DNA of 64,000 nt from Bradyrhizobium barranii subsp. barranii (GCF_017565645.3 NZ_CP086136.1:620001-684000), one strand, 5' to 3'. Counted from the first letter of the stretch, positions 1 to 8,097 are shown. Program-made: numbers and translations. Notes: a model not told the origin generated them from the sequence alone.

Positions 1-925
1 TGTGGCCCCAATAGTTGCCGTCGCCATCGTGCCACCAGGCATTGCCCGCCGTGATGAGGGGGCCATACACACGCCCAGCAAATTGCTGCAGCCTGCTGAA
101 CAAGGTACGCGCGTTGACGATGACGGGCTGCGTCTGGATCAGCGCGCAAGAGGGGGTGCGTTCCATTGCGTGCACGAGGCGAACGATCGTATCACCCTCC
201 ATCAGGCTGTCCGCATCGAGGACGATCATGTGATCATAGGCCGCGCCAAACCTGGTGACCCAGTCGGCGATGTTGCCGGACTTCCGCGCGGTATTGTCGG
301 AGCGGTGTCGGTAGTACAGCTGATCTCCACCGCAGGCGCGGCGTAGCTCGATGAAGGCCATCTCTTCGCTGATCCAGATGTCCGGGTCGGTCGTATCGCT
401 CAGCAAGAACCAGTCGAATTGTTCGCCATATCCGGTCGCGTCGATGGATTCGTACATCGCGCGCAGCCGCGCCATGACATGATGCGGATCCTCGTTATAG
501 GTCGGCAACAGCATCGCGGTGCGCGAGGTGACGTGAGGCAGCGGGCCTGTCGTGTCGATCGGCAGATTGGGCTGCCGGCGCGTCAGCAGCACGAAAAATC
601 CGGCGAGGGCGGACATGAACGAGAATGCGACCCAGGCGAGCAGCACGAGGAACAGACCAAGCAGCAGCGCCTCGAGAAATGTCACACCGCCGACTTTCAC
701 CACGTCGTACATGCCGTAGCCGCCCGCAAGCGTCAGCAAGGCCGTCCCGACGAAGATGAAGAGACGGCGAACGATCAAAGTGGCCCCGCGATGGACCGAC
801 GATTGCCTGACTTCAGCCGCGCGGCCCAGCCGACACGGCAGCATCGAGAGCTGGCTTTCTTGCGGCAAGAACGGGCGGGTGGGGGCGCTTCGCAGCGGCG
901 CCTGCGACTGCTTCAGGGCGTCCAT
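1..925 (-). CDS. opgH: Glucans biosynthesis glucosyltransferase H (OpgH/MdoH), 3' end outside window
   Basis: Inner-membrane processive glucosyltransferase that builds the beta-glucan backbone of osmoregulated periplasmic glucans from UDP-glucose. The reverse strand reads an N-terminal cytoplasmic segment, two hydrophobic helices (about residues 52-75 and 82-115), then a GT2 domain with the start LLPTYNEDP, a LSDTTDPD segment and the metal/UDP motif VLDADSLMEG. The frame is still open at base 1, so the catalytic QXXRW part and the C-terminal membrane helices are missing from view. The ATG at 925 overlaps the opgG stop by 13 bases, so the two genes are translationally coupled. Family assignment is strong; only the N-terminal ~308 residues are visible. 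Confidence 0.93.
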   Translation of the reverse strand, partial: MDALKQSQAPLRSAPTRPFLPQESQLSMLPCRLGRAAEVRQSSVHRGATLIVRRLFIFVGTALLTLAGGYGMYDVVKVGGVTFLEALLLGLFLVLLAWVAFSFMSALAGFFVLLTRRQPNLPIDTTGPLPHVTSRTAMLLPTYNEDPHHVMARLRAMYESIDATGYGEQFDWFLLSDTTDPDIWISEEMAFIELRRACGGDQLYYRHRSDNTARKSGNIADWVTRFGAAYDHMIVLDADSLMEGDTIVRLVHAMERTPSCALIQTQPVIVNARTLFSRLQQFAGRVYGPLITAGNAWWHDGDGNYWGH

Positions 926-2424
926 CGATAGATCCATACTTCCGAGACCGGCGCATCATTCTGCGCCAGGAAGGCACGTAGCTCGATGGACGCCTGCCCC
1001 TTGACCGAACATTGGAAGCTCAGACGCCATCCGCCGGTCACGGGATTTGGTTGCGTGACGATGTTGCTGATGTCGGCTTTTTCAGCGGTCACCACCCCTT
1101 TGATGGCTTTGGGATCAACGCCTTTGAGGTGGTCGCCCATCAGTTCCAGGACGAACAGCTTGCTGTCGTCTCCCCGGCTGCCGATTCCCGTTCTGGTAAA
1201 TCGTGCGAGCGCGTCGGCTTTCGGCGCGTCCGTGCCCCAGTGCAATCGATAGGTAAAGATGTGTTCGCTCTTTGCCGTCAGGGGCTGCTTCGGCTGCCAG
1301 AGTGCGGCGATATTGTCGTGGACTTCCTCCTTGGTCGGAATCTCGAACAGCTTGACCGCCCCTTCGCCCCAATCGCCGATCGGTTCGAACCAGAGGCTCG
1401 GGCGCGTTTCGAAACTGGATTCCAGATCCTGATAAGCGAGATAATTCCTTTCCCGCTGCATGAGGCCGAAGCCGCCCGGATTGACGTCGGCAAAACTGCT
1501 GACCTGCAGATCGTGCGGATTGTTGAGCGGTCGCCAGAGTTGTTCACCTCTGCCGTTGAAGATCGAAAGTCCATCCGAATCGTGGACGGCGGGGCGGAAA
1601 TCGTCGAAATCCTTTCGATCGTTCGGACCGAAGAAGAACATGCTGGTCATCGGCGCGAGCCCGGCGTGCTCGAGGTCGACCCGCGGATAGAGCGCCATCT
1701 CGACGTCGAAAACCGTGGTTTGGCCAGGCCGAATGGTGAAACGGTAGCTTGCGGCCGCGCTCTTGCTGTCGAGCAGCGCGTGGACCACCATCGAGGAGGC
1801 ATTCGGCGCCGGCTTCTCCAGCCAGAAAGCCTTGAACACCGGGAACTCTTCGCCTTTGCTTTCGCCGGTATCGATCGCGAGCCCCCGCGCCGACAGACCA
1901 TAGGTCTGTCCTTTCGCAACGGCCCGGAAGTAGCTTGCGCCGAGGAATACGCAAAGTTCGTCGTAATAATCCGGTTTGTTGATCGGGGCGTGCACGCGGA
2001 AGCCGGCGAATCCAAGGTCCTTATCCGGCCATTGTCCGAGGCCCTCGCCGAAGGAAAAGTCATCGCGCCGGTACGAGACCGGTGTGACGCTCCTGTCCAC
2101 CACCTGAAAGATGTCGACCCTGTTCTTGTAAAAGAAGCCGCGGTGGAAAAATTGAACTTCGAATGGCAGCTTTTCTGCGCGCCACAGCGCCTTTTCGGGA
2201 GCGAAGCGAATAGACCGGTATTGGTCGTAGTCGAGATTTTTCAGTGCATCCGGCAGCTTCTCGTCCGGAGCCGCGAATGGCTTGGTCGCAAGCGCACGAG
2301 CAAGCTCGCGCACATAGGACGGGCTGAACGTGAGGGCGGTTCCGGACTGAGCGTCCGCTGCCCGCGGCAGTACAGCTGCAGCTGAAACAGCTACTGATCC
2401 ACGAAGAAGTTGTCGGCGATTCAC
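913..2424 (-). CDS. opgG: Glucan biosynthesis protein G (OpgG/MdoG), periplasmic
   Basis: Periplasmic protein needed for synthesis and branching of osmoregulated periplasmic glucans, acting with OpgH. 503 residues, close to the usual family length. The start is taken as GTG at 2424 because a GGAGGA ribosome site lies 7 bases upstream and the product then begins with a twin-arginine signal (NRRQLLRGS, hydrophobic stretch, AADAQS cleavage region); the open frame continues upstream but without a signal peptide. Family landmarks include YDQYRSIRF near the N-terminus, SMFFFGPND and WRPLNNP in the middle. It is the first gene of an opgGH operon. A GGAAC-N16-AGTT element upstream could place it under stress-sigma control, consistent with osmoregulation. 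Confidence 0.93.
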   Translation of the reverse strand: MNRRQLLRGSVAVSAAAVLPRAADAQSGTALTFSPSYVRELARALATKPFAAPDEKLPDALKNLDYDQYRSIRFAPEKALWRAEKLPFEVQFFHRGFFYKNRVDIFQVVDRSVTPVSYRRDDFSFGEGLGQWPDKDLGFAGFRVHAPINKPDYYDELCVFLGASYFRAVAKGQTYGLSARGLAIDTGESKGEEFPVFKAFWLEKPAPNASSMVVHALLDSKSAAASYRFTIRPGQTTVFDVEMALYPRVDLEHAGLAPMTSMFFFGPNDRKDFDDFRPAVHDSDGLSIFNGRGEQLWRPLNNPHDLQVSSFADVNPGGFGLMQRERNYLAYQDLESSFETRPSLWFEPIGDWGEGAVKLFEIPTKEEVHDNIAALWQPKQPLTAKSEHIFTYRLHWGTDAPKADALARFTRTGIGSRGDDSKLFVLELMGDHLKGVDPKAIKGVVTAEKADISNIVTQPNPVTGGWRLSFQCSVKGQASIELRAFLAQNDAPVSEVWIYRWTP

Positions 2425-2455
2425 GTTTGCTCCTCCGGTTTCGAAGCGAGGGAGC

Positions 2456-2480
2456 AACTGCCGCTGTTCCCTGGAGTTCC
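2456..2480 (-). promoter_or_regulatory. Possible EcfG-type promoter for opgG
   Basis: On the reverse strand GGAAC (2480-2476) is followed after 16 bases by AGTT (2459-2456), one base off the EcfG consensus GGAAC-N16/17-CGTT. It ends 32 bases before the opgG GTG start. The -10 mismatch makes this the weakest of the candidate EcfG promoters here. Confidence 0.35.
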
Positions 2481-3014
2481 GTGCGGAAGACCACGATTTG
2501 GCCGGCAGAATGGCTGAAATGGGCCAGCCACGGGGCCACGGGGAATGCTGCGCAATTGCCGTCCTTATCAGCCGAAGAGCGCGCGCAGCCCCGACACGAC
2601 AGCTGCGGAGGCCGCAAACGACACAGCAAGCAACGTCCAACCCGAACGTGCGGTCTCGTTGGCTATCTGACGCACAAGCGTGTGTATCCGCCTCAGCATT
2701 CCTCGCCTGCAGGTCGCACGAAATAGGCTATGCCAACGCCCCGTCAACTCCTCGGCCCGGGCATCGAAACATCGTTCGACGCCAACTCGGATTGATCACG
2801 AAAGTTTCTACTTTTCCCGATTGACCGAAACGCCTGACGGCGACAGCTGCGACGTTTTGAAGACGCATCCAAAAATGTCTTCGGCGAGCCATTGGCCGGT
2901 CTAGGTTCGCCGCCCCGCCCCGGCTGAGCGCGATCCTGATGCAGTTTGCGGTCGTCCCGTTCGACTTCGGGATGCGGGGCCGGGCATGCCTGCATGATCG
3001 AGCTTTGCTTCGGA
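2481..3014. other. Intergenic stretch without a recognisable gene
   Basis: About 530 bases between the opgG promoter region and the next gene. Short open frames occur on both strands, but none has a good ribosome site or a protein I recognise. No clear hairpin or repeat was seen. Confidence 0.5.
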
Positions 3015-3416
3015 CTACCATCCGCCGAATAATTCGTGACGATCCATCGCCACCCTTGGTTCAGCCGGCTTTCGGAACGCACGATGCAGACGGGAAGCGC
3101 GGCGCTCGGCGACGCGACCCATTGGGGTCGTCGCAGGTTTCACGGCCTGACTATCTCGCGGCATCATCGCGAGTGCGTGCCGCGGATCTTCACGCTGCTC
3201 GACCTCGGCCGGACCGGAAGCCGTCGCCACGAGCGCGCTCGCCGTGTCGAAGACGATCTTTTCAGGGAGGTTTCGCGCTGAGCGGATCCGGATGATGCTT
3301 CGGTCTACGTCGATCGCGGACGAGCGCCCGGCGGGCGCGGGCAGATATCGGTCGGCTGCCAAGAGCAGACCGAAAAGCACGCTGCCGACGAAAACGAAAT
3401 ATCTGGCGACCGGCAT
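3015..3416 (-). CDS. Small membrane-anchored protein of unknown function
   Basis: 133 residues. The N-terminus (MPVARYFVFVGSVLFGLLLA) is a single membrane anchor or uncleaved signal, followed by a soluble part with VIRI/RIRS-type text and a NLPEKIVFDT segment. Proteins of this layout are common as uncharacterised genes in Bradyrhizobium (my recollection of the family; not searched). The start at 3416 is preferred over the longer open frame to 3488 because a strong EcfG-type promoter (3458-3482) would lie inside the longer version, and a G-rich ribosome site precedes this ATG. The product is probably a stress-induced envelope protein; the function is unknown. Confidence 0.7.
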   Translation of the reverse strand: MPVARYFVFVGSVLFGLLLAADRYLPAPAGRSSAIDVDRSIIRIRSARNLPEKIVFDTASALVATASGPAEVEQREDPRHALAMMPRDSQAVKPATTPMGRVAERRASRLHRAFRKPAEPRVAMDRHELFGGW

Positions 3417-3457
3417 GACCCCCCGCTGATCGAGCCCGACTTCGAACTCCACGTCAC

Positions 3458-3482
3458 AACGGGAAATTTCGGCAATCGTTCC
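3458..3482 (-). promoter_or_regulatory. EcfG-type stress promoter
   Basis: Reverse-strand GGAAC (3482-3478), 16-base spacer, CGTT (3461-3458): an exact match to the alphaproteobacterial EcfG consensus. It sits 41 bases before the ATG at 3416, so it fixes that gene's start and implies control by the PhyR-NepR-EcfG general stress response. Confidence 0.7.
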
Positions 3483-3759
3483 TTCCATGCGGTGCCCTCA
3501 CGGGCAAAGTCCGTTTGACAATCCAGGAAACAGTGGCAATTTTCGCTCAGACCAGTAGCGATGCCGATGCTCGCCGAAGCAGCGCCGCGACAGCCCGTGC
3601 GCGGGAAGCCTATACGATGATCAACCCGGCGGCGAAGGATGACGATGTGCGCCACGCGGCACTAACGCGGTCCGGCTAAGAGCGATCGGCCGGGACGGCC
3701 GGAGCGCTGAGGCTTTGGCGGTGGAAGGTGTGAAGTTACTAAGCGCCTCGATGTAGGAT
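3483..3759. other. Intergenic stretch, nothing recognised
   Basis: About 280 bases between the upstream edge of the EcfG promoter and the terminator hairpin of the next gene. Frames are short and lack ribosome sites. Confidence 0.45.
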
Positions 3760-3810
3760 AAAACGAGAGGAGCCGCCCGAGCGGCAGCCCCTCCGTCGAG
3801 GTCTCGTTTA
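3760..3810 (-). terminator. Probable rho-independent terminator
   Basis: Directly after the stop codon at 3811 the reverse strand folds into a GC-rich hairpin (GAGGGGCTGCCGC pairing imperfectly with GGCGGCTCCTC), enclosed by ACGAGA/TCTCGT and followed by TTTT. It would end the transcript of the two-gene unit 5239-3811. Confidence 0.6.
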
Positions 3811-4122
3811 TTACCAGCCGCGGGTGCCGAAGCTGAAGCCGATGCTCGGCCCGCTGGAGTAGCCGTAGCCGCGGTCGTAGTAGCCCGGTCCACCGTAGTA
3901 GCCGTAGCTGCGGCGCGCGACGTAGGCGTCGTCGTCGTAGTAGCGCTGGACGTAGCGGGGACCGCGCGTCCGGAAGCAACGGCCGTATTCGTCGCAGACC
4001 AGGCGAACCTGTTCTACGTTTGCCTTCTCCACGGTGGCCAGCCCGCCGGGGTTGAGCGGCGCGGCCGAAGCAGCAGTCGCGAGCGATGCCACGGCGGCGG
4101 CTGCGAGCAGAATGGTCTTCAT
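3811..4122 (-). CDS. Small exported Tyr/Gly-rich protein
   Basis: 103 residues with a clear Sec signal peptide (MKTILLAAAAVASLATAASA, cleavage around residue 20). The mature part starts with a conserved-looking NPGG...VRLVCDEYGRCFRTR block and ends in a Tyr/Gly/Arg-rich tail (YGYYGGPGYYDRGYGYSSG). Such short secreted proteins recur in Bradyrhizobium envelopes but have no established role. A GAGGAGAG ribosome site precedes the ATG. The gene lies 25 bases downstream of the DUF1236 gene on the same strand and is followed by a terminator, so the two are probably one operon under the promoter at 5270-5294. Confidence 0.75.
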   Translation of the reverse strand: MKTILLAAAAVASLATAASAAPLNPGGLATVEKANVEQVRLVCDEYGRCFRTRGPRYVQRYYDDDAYVARRSYGYYGGPGYYDRGYGYSSGPSIGFSFGTRGW

Positions 4123-4147
4123 CGTTCTCTCCTCCTATCGGTTGTCG

Positions 4148-5239
4148 TTAGTCGATTTCTTCGATCACGCGCCGCTCCTGCGGCTCGACGATGTAGGTGC
4201 GATTGTCGCGGTGGATGTAGCGGTACTCCCGCAGCGTCGGGGCATCGCGATAGACGTCCTCCGGGAAGGCTTCGATCTCGACGCTGTCGGGCACGCGTTC
4301 GCCTCTGCGGATCTCAGTCCGCACCGTGCTTCCCGTCGTCGTCGTCCGCCGTTCGGCCGGCGCCGCCCGCACGTGCTTGCGTACGGTCTCACGATCGCGG
4401 TCGCTGAAGGTCACCTTGCGCTGCTCGCGTGGTGCCGGCGCGGCCGCCGTCGATCGTCCCGAGTAGGGCATGGTGGCGACGATCTGATAGCTCGAGGGAT
4501 CGACGATCACGATCTCGTCGCGGACCAGGACGAAGTTGTAGCCCCTGTACTGCGGAACGATTTCGATGACGTCGGCGGGAAGTGGCTGAAGGCGCACGTC
4601 GCGCGGAATGGCCGTACCCACCGACACCGAGAAATTGACGTTGGTGAGAGGCTGCACGTTCAGGTGCGAGACGGATTCGCTGACGCGGGTCCGCTGCGTG
4701 TCGTTGAGTTGGATCGAAACATTGGTCCGATCCGACCCGGTTCGCCCGGCCGCATTCTGCTGGGTGTCCTGCCGCTGCGCGGAGGGGTTCGACGAATTGC
4801 CCGGGGCCGGCGTCTGTTGGGCCTGGTTTGTGCCTGTGGACGGCGCCGGATTGGTCGACTGCTGCTGGTTGGCCGTCGGCTGGCCGGACTGGGTCTGGCT
4901 GGCCGTAGCCGGCTGCTGAGCGCCCGTCGACGTGTTGGTGCTGACGCCGTTCGTGCCCGTCGAGTTCTGATTGGTGCGGCTGCTGTCGGTGGCGGTGTTT
5001 TGCTGCGCCTGAGTAGTCGTCGACGCGGACGGGGTCTGGGTCGAGACGGACGGAGGCGAGGCCTGCGACTGCGTCGACGTCGTGGTCGAGGGATTGGATG
5101 TCGGTGGTGTCGACGTGGATTTTTCGGTCTGCTGCGCCGAGGGGCTCGCGCTCGGGACGTCCTTCGAATTGTTCTGCGCGAAAGCTGCGGTCGAAATCAG
5201 AATGGCTGCGGTCGTGGTCATCAACTGGCGTTTGATCAT
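4148..5239 (-). CDS. DUF1236 domain exported protein with Ser/Thr/Gln-rich linker
   Basis: 363 residues. Signal peptide (MIKRQLMTTTAAILISTAAFA) chosen as the start because it gives a normal exported N-terminus; the open frame extends 16 codons upstream. Residues ~20-180 are a low-complexity Ser/Thr/Gln/Asn/Pro-rich linker. Two DUF1236-like modules follow: a first one (NVSIQLNDTQRTRVSESV through VLVRDEIVIVDPSSYQIV) and a shorter C-terminal one ending IVEPQERRVIEEID. DUF1236 proteins are periplasmic or surface-exposed and uncharacterised. A GGAAC-N16-GGTT element upstream suggests EcfG control. The linker is compositionally unlike neighbouring genes. Confidence 0.8.
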   Translation of the reverse strand: MIKRQLMTTTAAILISTAAFAQNNSKDVPSASPSAQQTEKSTSTPPTSNPSTTTSTQSQASPPSVSTQTPSASTTTQAQQNTATDSSRTNQNSTGTNGVSTNTSTGAQQPATASQTQSGQPTANQQQSTNPAPSTGTNQAQQTPAPGNSSNPSAQRQDTQQNAAGRTGSDRTNVSIQLNDTQRTRVSESVSHLNVQPLTNVNFSVSVGTAIPRDVRLQPLPADVIEIVPQYRGYNFVLVRDEIVIVDPSSYQIVATMPYSGRSTAAAPAPREQRKVTFSDRDRETVRKHVRAAPAERRTTTTGSTVRTEIRRGERVPDSVEIEAFPEDVYRDAPTLREYRYIHRDNRTYIVEPQERRVIEEID

Positions 5240-5269
5240 GGTGTGTCTCCAACAAAAAAAGCGCACACC

Positions 5270-5294
5270 AACCGCACGTCCGGACAATCGTTCC
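5270..5294 (-). promoter_or_regulatory. Probable EcfG-type promoter
   Basis: Reverse strand GGAAC (5294-5290), 16-base spacer, GGTT (5273-5270). Only the first -10 base departs from GGAAC-N16-CGTT. It lies about 30 bases before the ATG at 5239. Confidence 0.5.
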
Positions 5295-5367
5295 TGAGAT
5301 CGGGAAAAAGTGGCATTTATCAGGAGGGAACCCTTGGAGCTGTCGGCCGGGGTTGCTGGCGACGTCC

Positions 5368-5799
5368 CTACTGAGGCGGGATCTCGCCATTCCGGCTCGC
5401 TTCCTGCTGCTGAGAAGCCTTGCGATGATGTCGCCTCTCCCGCCCCTCCGCGCGGCGCTCCACTCGCAGTTTCCGGCGCTCCTCGCGCAACTCCCGCCTT
5501 GTCTTCGGACGTTCCTCCGTCTGCGCTTCCGATTGAGCCTGCGGCGCAAGCTGCGTCTGCTGCGCCTTCTCCTGAGAGAGGTCGACCGCGAGGACCGGCG
5601 TTGGAGCGACGGGCTCGGATGTTGCGGGAAGAGCGACGCGCACTGCGGGCGTGGGCGCGGTCGCCTGATGTTCGATGCGGGCCGGTCTTACCTGCTTCGA
5701 TGCCGAACTTGCGAACAGCGCGCCGCCTCCGAAACCAACGGCGATGATGGCGATGGCCGTTGCCGCGCCGGCAAGAAAGAATCGCAGCTTGGCTGACAT
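5368..5799 (-). CDS. Membrane-anchored Arg/Glu-rich small protein
   Basis: 143 residues. One N-terminal hydrophobic segment (KLRFFLAGAATAIAIIAVGF, about residues 4-30), an Ala/Pro/Val linker, a Gln-rich stretch and a strongly basic, probably helical C-terminus (RRELREERRKLRVERRAEGR). The ATG at 5799 has a GGAGGGG ribosome site; the upstream continuation of the frame has no signal and is rejected. Function unknown. The charged tail could bind nucleic acid or anionic glucans, but that is only composition-based inference. Confidence 0.65.
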   Translation of the reverse strand: MSAKLRFFLAGAATAIAIIAVGFGGGALFASSASKQVRPARIEHQATAPTPAVRVALPATSEPVAPTPVLAVDLSQEKAQQTQLAPQAQSEAQTEERPKTRRELREERRKLRVERRAEGRERRHHRKASQQQEASRNGEIPPQ

Positions 5800-6069
5800 G
5801 GGCCCCTCCAGGTTTCGTCCAAGCGAACGCGCAAAGTCGAACAAGGTTGCGGCCCGGATCGGCTGGAAACGGGGCGAGATTGATCGGCTTATTGCGCCGA
5901 AGACGTTCGCTTCGCGGCCGCTGCGCGGCGCAACCTCGATGTGTAGCACTGCTTTGACGGTTGCTGACCTCGGGACGTTCTCGACGTGATTTGCCGACAC
6001 GACTTCACTGTAGGTCGCAAGGGGGGCGGGTAGACCGCGGTGGTCGCCAGCGGCGACGAGCTCGCGAGA

Positions 6070-6156
6070 CGGTCCGCGACCGAGCAGCGAATTCTTGTCC
6101 GGGAACTCGAGCATCGGATCAAGAACAGCCTCGCTACCGTTCAGGCGCTGGCGCAA
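6070..6156 (+). pseudogene. Remnant of an HWE-type histidine kinase (H-box fragment)
   Basis: A short forward-frame segment encodes RELEHRIKNSLATVQALAQ, the hallmark phospho-acceptor box of HWE/HisKA_2 sensor kinases (HRxKN followed by LAxVQALA). Upstream residues (TEQRILV) fit the helix before the box. After residue ALAQ the frame loses similarity (DPHGSRSRDEDHQG), and no ATPase domain or sensor domain is present. It is therefore an eroded fragment. HWE kinases often feed the PhyR general stress pathway, so the fragment fits the theme of this region. The surrounding bases 5800-6238 contain no intact gene. Confidence 0.6.
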
Positions 6157-6238
6157 GACCCGCACGGAAGCCGAAGCCGGGATGAAGACCATCAAGGTCT
6201 GCTCCTCCAACTAACCACAGCAATTGAAGGAGACGAAC

Positions 6239-6319
6239 ATGCCCGTCCTCATTCTGTGGGCCGTGCCGGCCGTCCTTTTCGTCGGCGGCGGCATCTACCT
6301 CATCGGTCACATGCACTGA
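6239..6319 (+). CDS. 26-residue single-span membrane peptide
   Basis: ATG at 6239 with an excellent ribosome site (GAAGGAGACGAAC). The product, from MPVLILWAVPAV to YLIGHMH, is almost entirely one hydrophobic helix (residues ~3-22) with a glycine run and a His-Met-His end. Below the usual length cut-off for gene callers. Comparable tiny membrane peptides beginning MPxLILW are, to my recollection, annotated in other Bradyrhizobium genomes. Role unknown; small one-span peptides often modulate membrane complexes. The near-ideal ribosome site and absence of disruption argue that it is real. Confidence 0.6.
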   Translation: MPVLILWAVPAVLFVGGGIYLIGHMH

Positions 6320-6396
6320 TCGCAGCCGTGACGGTGGAGAGGCTCGCCGAAATCGGCGACCTCTCCTCCGTAGCCTGCGTCCTAGACGTCCGGCAG

Positions 6397-6759
6397 CTAC
6401 GCAGCCCTGGAGCCAAGGCCGCCAAGGGGCATGCAGCGCGTCCTGCTGATCCGTCCGACATCGTCGAACCAGAATTTTGTCCGCACGCTGGTGCCGTCGT
6501 AATTCCCGTAGTCCAGGATGACGCAATCACCCTCGGGAAGCACCTCGTGGAGCTCGAAGGCCGAGGGCGTCGCGGCCTGCAGCTTGCCGGGCCAATAGCG
6601 AAGCAGGCCGCTTCGGCCAACGAAACGTCCGCCGTCGCAGCAATCGAGCGTCGCCCGATTGGCGTAGAGTTCCAAAAGATCCGCCAGGCGTCGCTGGCGG
6701 CATGCATCAAGCCAATCGATTACGATCCCGATGGAATCGAACTCACCCGAACCAGACAT
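6397..6759 (-). CDS. NTF2-like (SnoaL-type) protein
   Basis: 120 residues with the cone-shaped NTF2 fold signature: an N-terminal helix (IVIDWLDACRQRRLADLLELY), an ANRATLDCCDGGRFVGRSGLLRYW segment broken by the pocket loop, and strands ending in DYGNYDGTSVRTKFWFDD. These proteins act as small-molecule isomerases, hydrolases or binding scaffolds; the substrate cannot be inferred. ATG at 6759 with GAGGTGG upstream. It stands alone, convergent with the small peptide gene at 6239. Confidence 0.75.
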   Translation of the reverse strand: MSGSGEFDSIGIVIDWLDACRQRRLADLLELYANRATLDCCDGGRFVGRSGLLRYWPGKLQAATPSAFELHEVLPEGDCVILDYGNYDGTSVRTKFWFDDVGRISRTRCMPLGGLGSRAA

Positions 6760-7099
6760 GTTCCACCTCGCGCACTTGTCCCCGGTGGCGCGGTTTGCTT
6801 AGGCCGGGCGCGTTGAACGCTGCATGAACCGCCGGTTCTGCTCCCGTTTAGGATCTTTCGATCTGCTGGCTCGAGACGGAAGATAGCAACGCTCGTTCGT
6901 GCGTCCGTTATCGCGCGAAAGCTCGACTCCGCCACGACGGTCGCTCTCTCCCGGAAGGAAGAAATTCGGAGCTTGCAAGACGGTGTCGCTTCGATCTGGC
7001 GCCGTCCTTTTATCGGTCGATTTCGAACCATGTACGCCCACGCGACGTTCCTGTCGTACAAATCGAGGAAACTCAGGTGAAGAGTAAGGAAAATCGATC
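6760..7099 (+). promoter_or_regulatory. 340-base intergenic stretch with a near-EcfG promoter for the downstream regulator
   Basis: No convincing gene here. On the forward strand CGAAC (7024-7028) is separated by 17 bases from CGTT (7046-7049), one base off the -35 consensus; a start near 7057 would give a 40-base leader before the regulator ATG at 7100. Confidence 0.35.
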
Positions 7100-7720
7100 A
7101 TGCGGGTGCTGATCGTCGACGACCATCCTGTGATCGTATCGGGGTGCCGCGCCCTGTTCGCATCCGACCCCTCCGTCGAGATCGACGAGGCCTCGGATGC
7201 GAAGGCGGGCCATCGCGCTTACCTTCACAAGCACCCCGACGTGACCGTTGTGGACGTCAGGCTCCCCGACCTGACGGGTTTCGAACTGACGCGCCGGATC
7301 CGCAAGGACGACCCGGCCGCACGGATTGTTATGCTTAGCGTGAGCGACGATCCGGCCTTCGTGGCGCGCGCCGTCGAAATGGGCATCCAAGGATACGTGT
7401 CAAAGAGCGATGATCCCAGGATCCTGGCAAAGGCGATCCGGAAGGTCGCGGCGGGTGAGCGCTTCGTCTCGCCACGCCTCGCCGAAGCGACGACCTTCGC
7501 GGGCGCGGCGATCAAGGCCAGCCCCTTGACCCAGATGAGCGCACGCGAGCTCGAAATATTGCGGCTGTTGGGGCGGGGCGACCGGATATCGGAAGTCGCA
7601 GCCGAACTCGGGATCTCCTACAAGACGGTCGCAAACATCACCTCGGCGCTCAAGACCAAGCTGGGCGCCAAGAGCCACTCGGACCTCGTCCGGATTGCGG
7701 TCGAGATCGACCTGAGCTGA
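7100..7720 (+). CDS. NarL/FixJ-type two-component response regulator
   Basis: 206 residues. Receiver domain at residues 1-120: acidic pocket DD near residue 7-8, phosphorylated Asp in VVDVRLPDL (about residue 52), Ser/Thr switch in VMLSVSDD and Lys in YVSKSDD. Then a LuxR-type DNA-binding helix-turn-helix at 140-200 (LTQMSARELEILRLLGRGD...SYKTVANITSALKTKLGA). Acts as a transcription regulator in the cytoplasm. No cognate kinase is adjacent, apart from the eroded HWE fragment 1 kb upstream, so it is an orphan. The ribosome site is AAGGAAAATCGATC. A near-EcfG promoter lies upstream. Confidence 0.92.
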   Translation: MRVLIVDDHPVIVSGCRALFASDPSVEIDEASDAKAGHRAYLHKHPDVTVVDVRLPDLTGFELTRRIRKDDPAARIVMLSVSDDPAFVARAVEMGIQGYVSKSDDPRILAKAIRKVAAGERFVSPRLAEATTFAGAAIKASPLTQMSARELEILRLLGRGDRISEVAAELGISYKTVANITSALKTKLGAKSHSDLVRIAVEIDLS

Positions 7721-7732
7721 CGAAGCCGCGAC

Positions 7733-8044
7733 TCAACTCGTCCCTTCACGAAGCCGTCGGAACGACGAGGCGATCCATGCGCGCACAGCGAGGACCGTCG
7801 CCCAAAGCGTCGCGAACCACGGAATGGTCAGCAGCTTCGGCTTGACTATGACGAAGAGCCGTTCGACCAGAACGAGGCTGAGCAGATAGCACGCCGCGAT
7901 CATGACCGTGCCCGCGATCCAGTGACCTTCGCCGGCAACCGCGACTGCGACCAGTTTCAATGGCTCTACCGTCGCCGTCGGCACCGCCAACAAAAGCAGC
8001 GATTGGTAGGGTCCGAGATTTTCGATCCGTTGTCTGAGGCTCAT
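7733..8044 (-). CDS. Small membrane protein with LGPYQS core (paralogue A)
   Basis: 103 residues. The core reads LGPYQSLLLLAVPTATVEPLK, GEGHWIAG, then a hydrophobic stretch, VERLFVIVKPKLLTIPWFA and a terminal amphipathic segment. It is clearly related to the protein at 11725-12240, with matching LGPYQS, AVP, EP-K, G-GH, VERLF and K-KLL-IP motifs. Two or three membrane helices are likely. The ATG at 8044 is chosen because an EcfG-type promoter (8066-8091) lies just upstream, inside the longer open frame. Function unknown. Confidence 0.68.
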   Translation of the reverse strand: MSLRQRIENLGPYQSLLLLAVPTATVEPLKLVAVAVAGEGHWIAGTVMIAACYLLSLVLVERLFVIVKPKLLTIPWFATLWATVLAVRAWIASSFRRLREGTS

Positions 8045-8065
8045 CAGCAGCTCCCGGCCTACTTC

Positions 8066-8091
8066 AACGGCGCAACGAACGGCGACGTTCC
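8066..8091 (-). promoter_or_regulatory. EcfG-type promoter, leftward
   Basis: Reverse strand GGAAC (8091-8087), 17-base spacer, CGTT (8069-8066): exact consensus. The -10 element ends 21 bases before the ATG at 8044. It is divergent from the promoter at 8098-8122, with 6 bases between the two -35 boxes. Confidence 0.62.
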
Positions 8092-8097
8092 ATCGTC

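Noticed and set aside
4860..5160. Apparent repeat array in the DUF1236 gene
   Set aside because: It is a degenerate Ser/Thr/Gln/Pro-coding linker without a fixed period, not a tandem DNA repeat.
4034..5374. Long forward open frame opposite the DUF1236 genes
   Set aside because: It is the antisense shadow of two exported proteins with signal peptides; its product is Arg/Gly-rich with no ribosome site.
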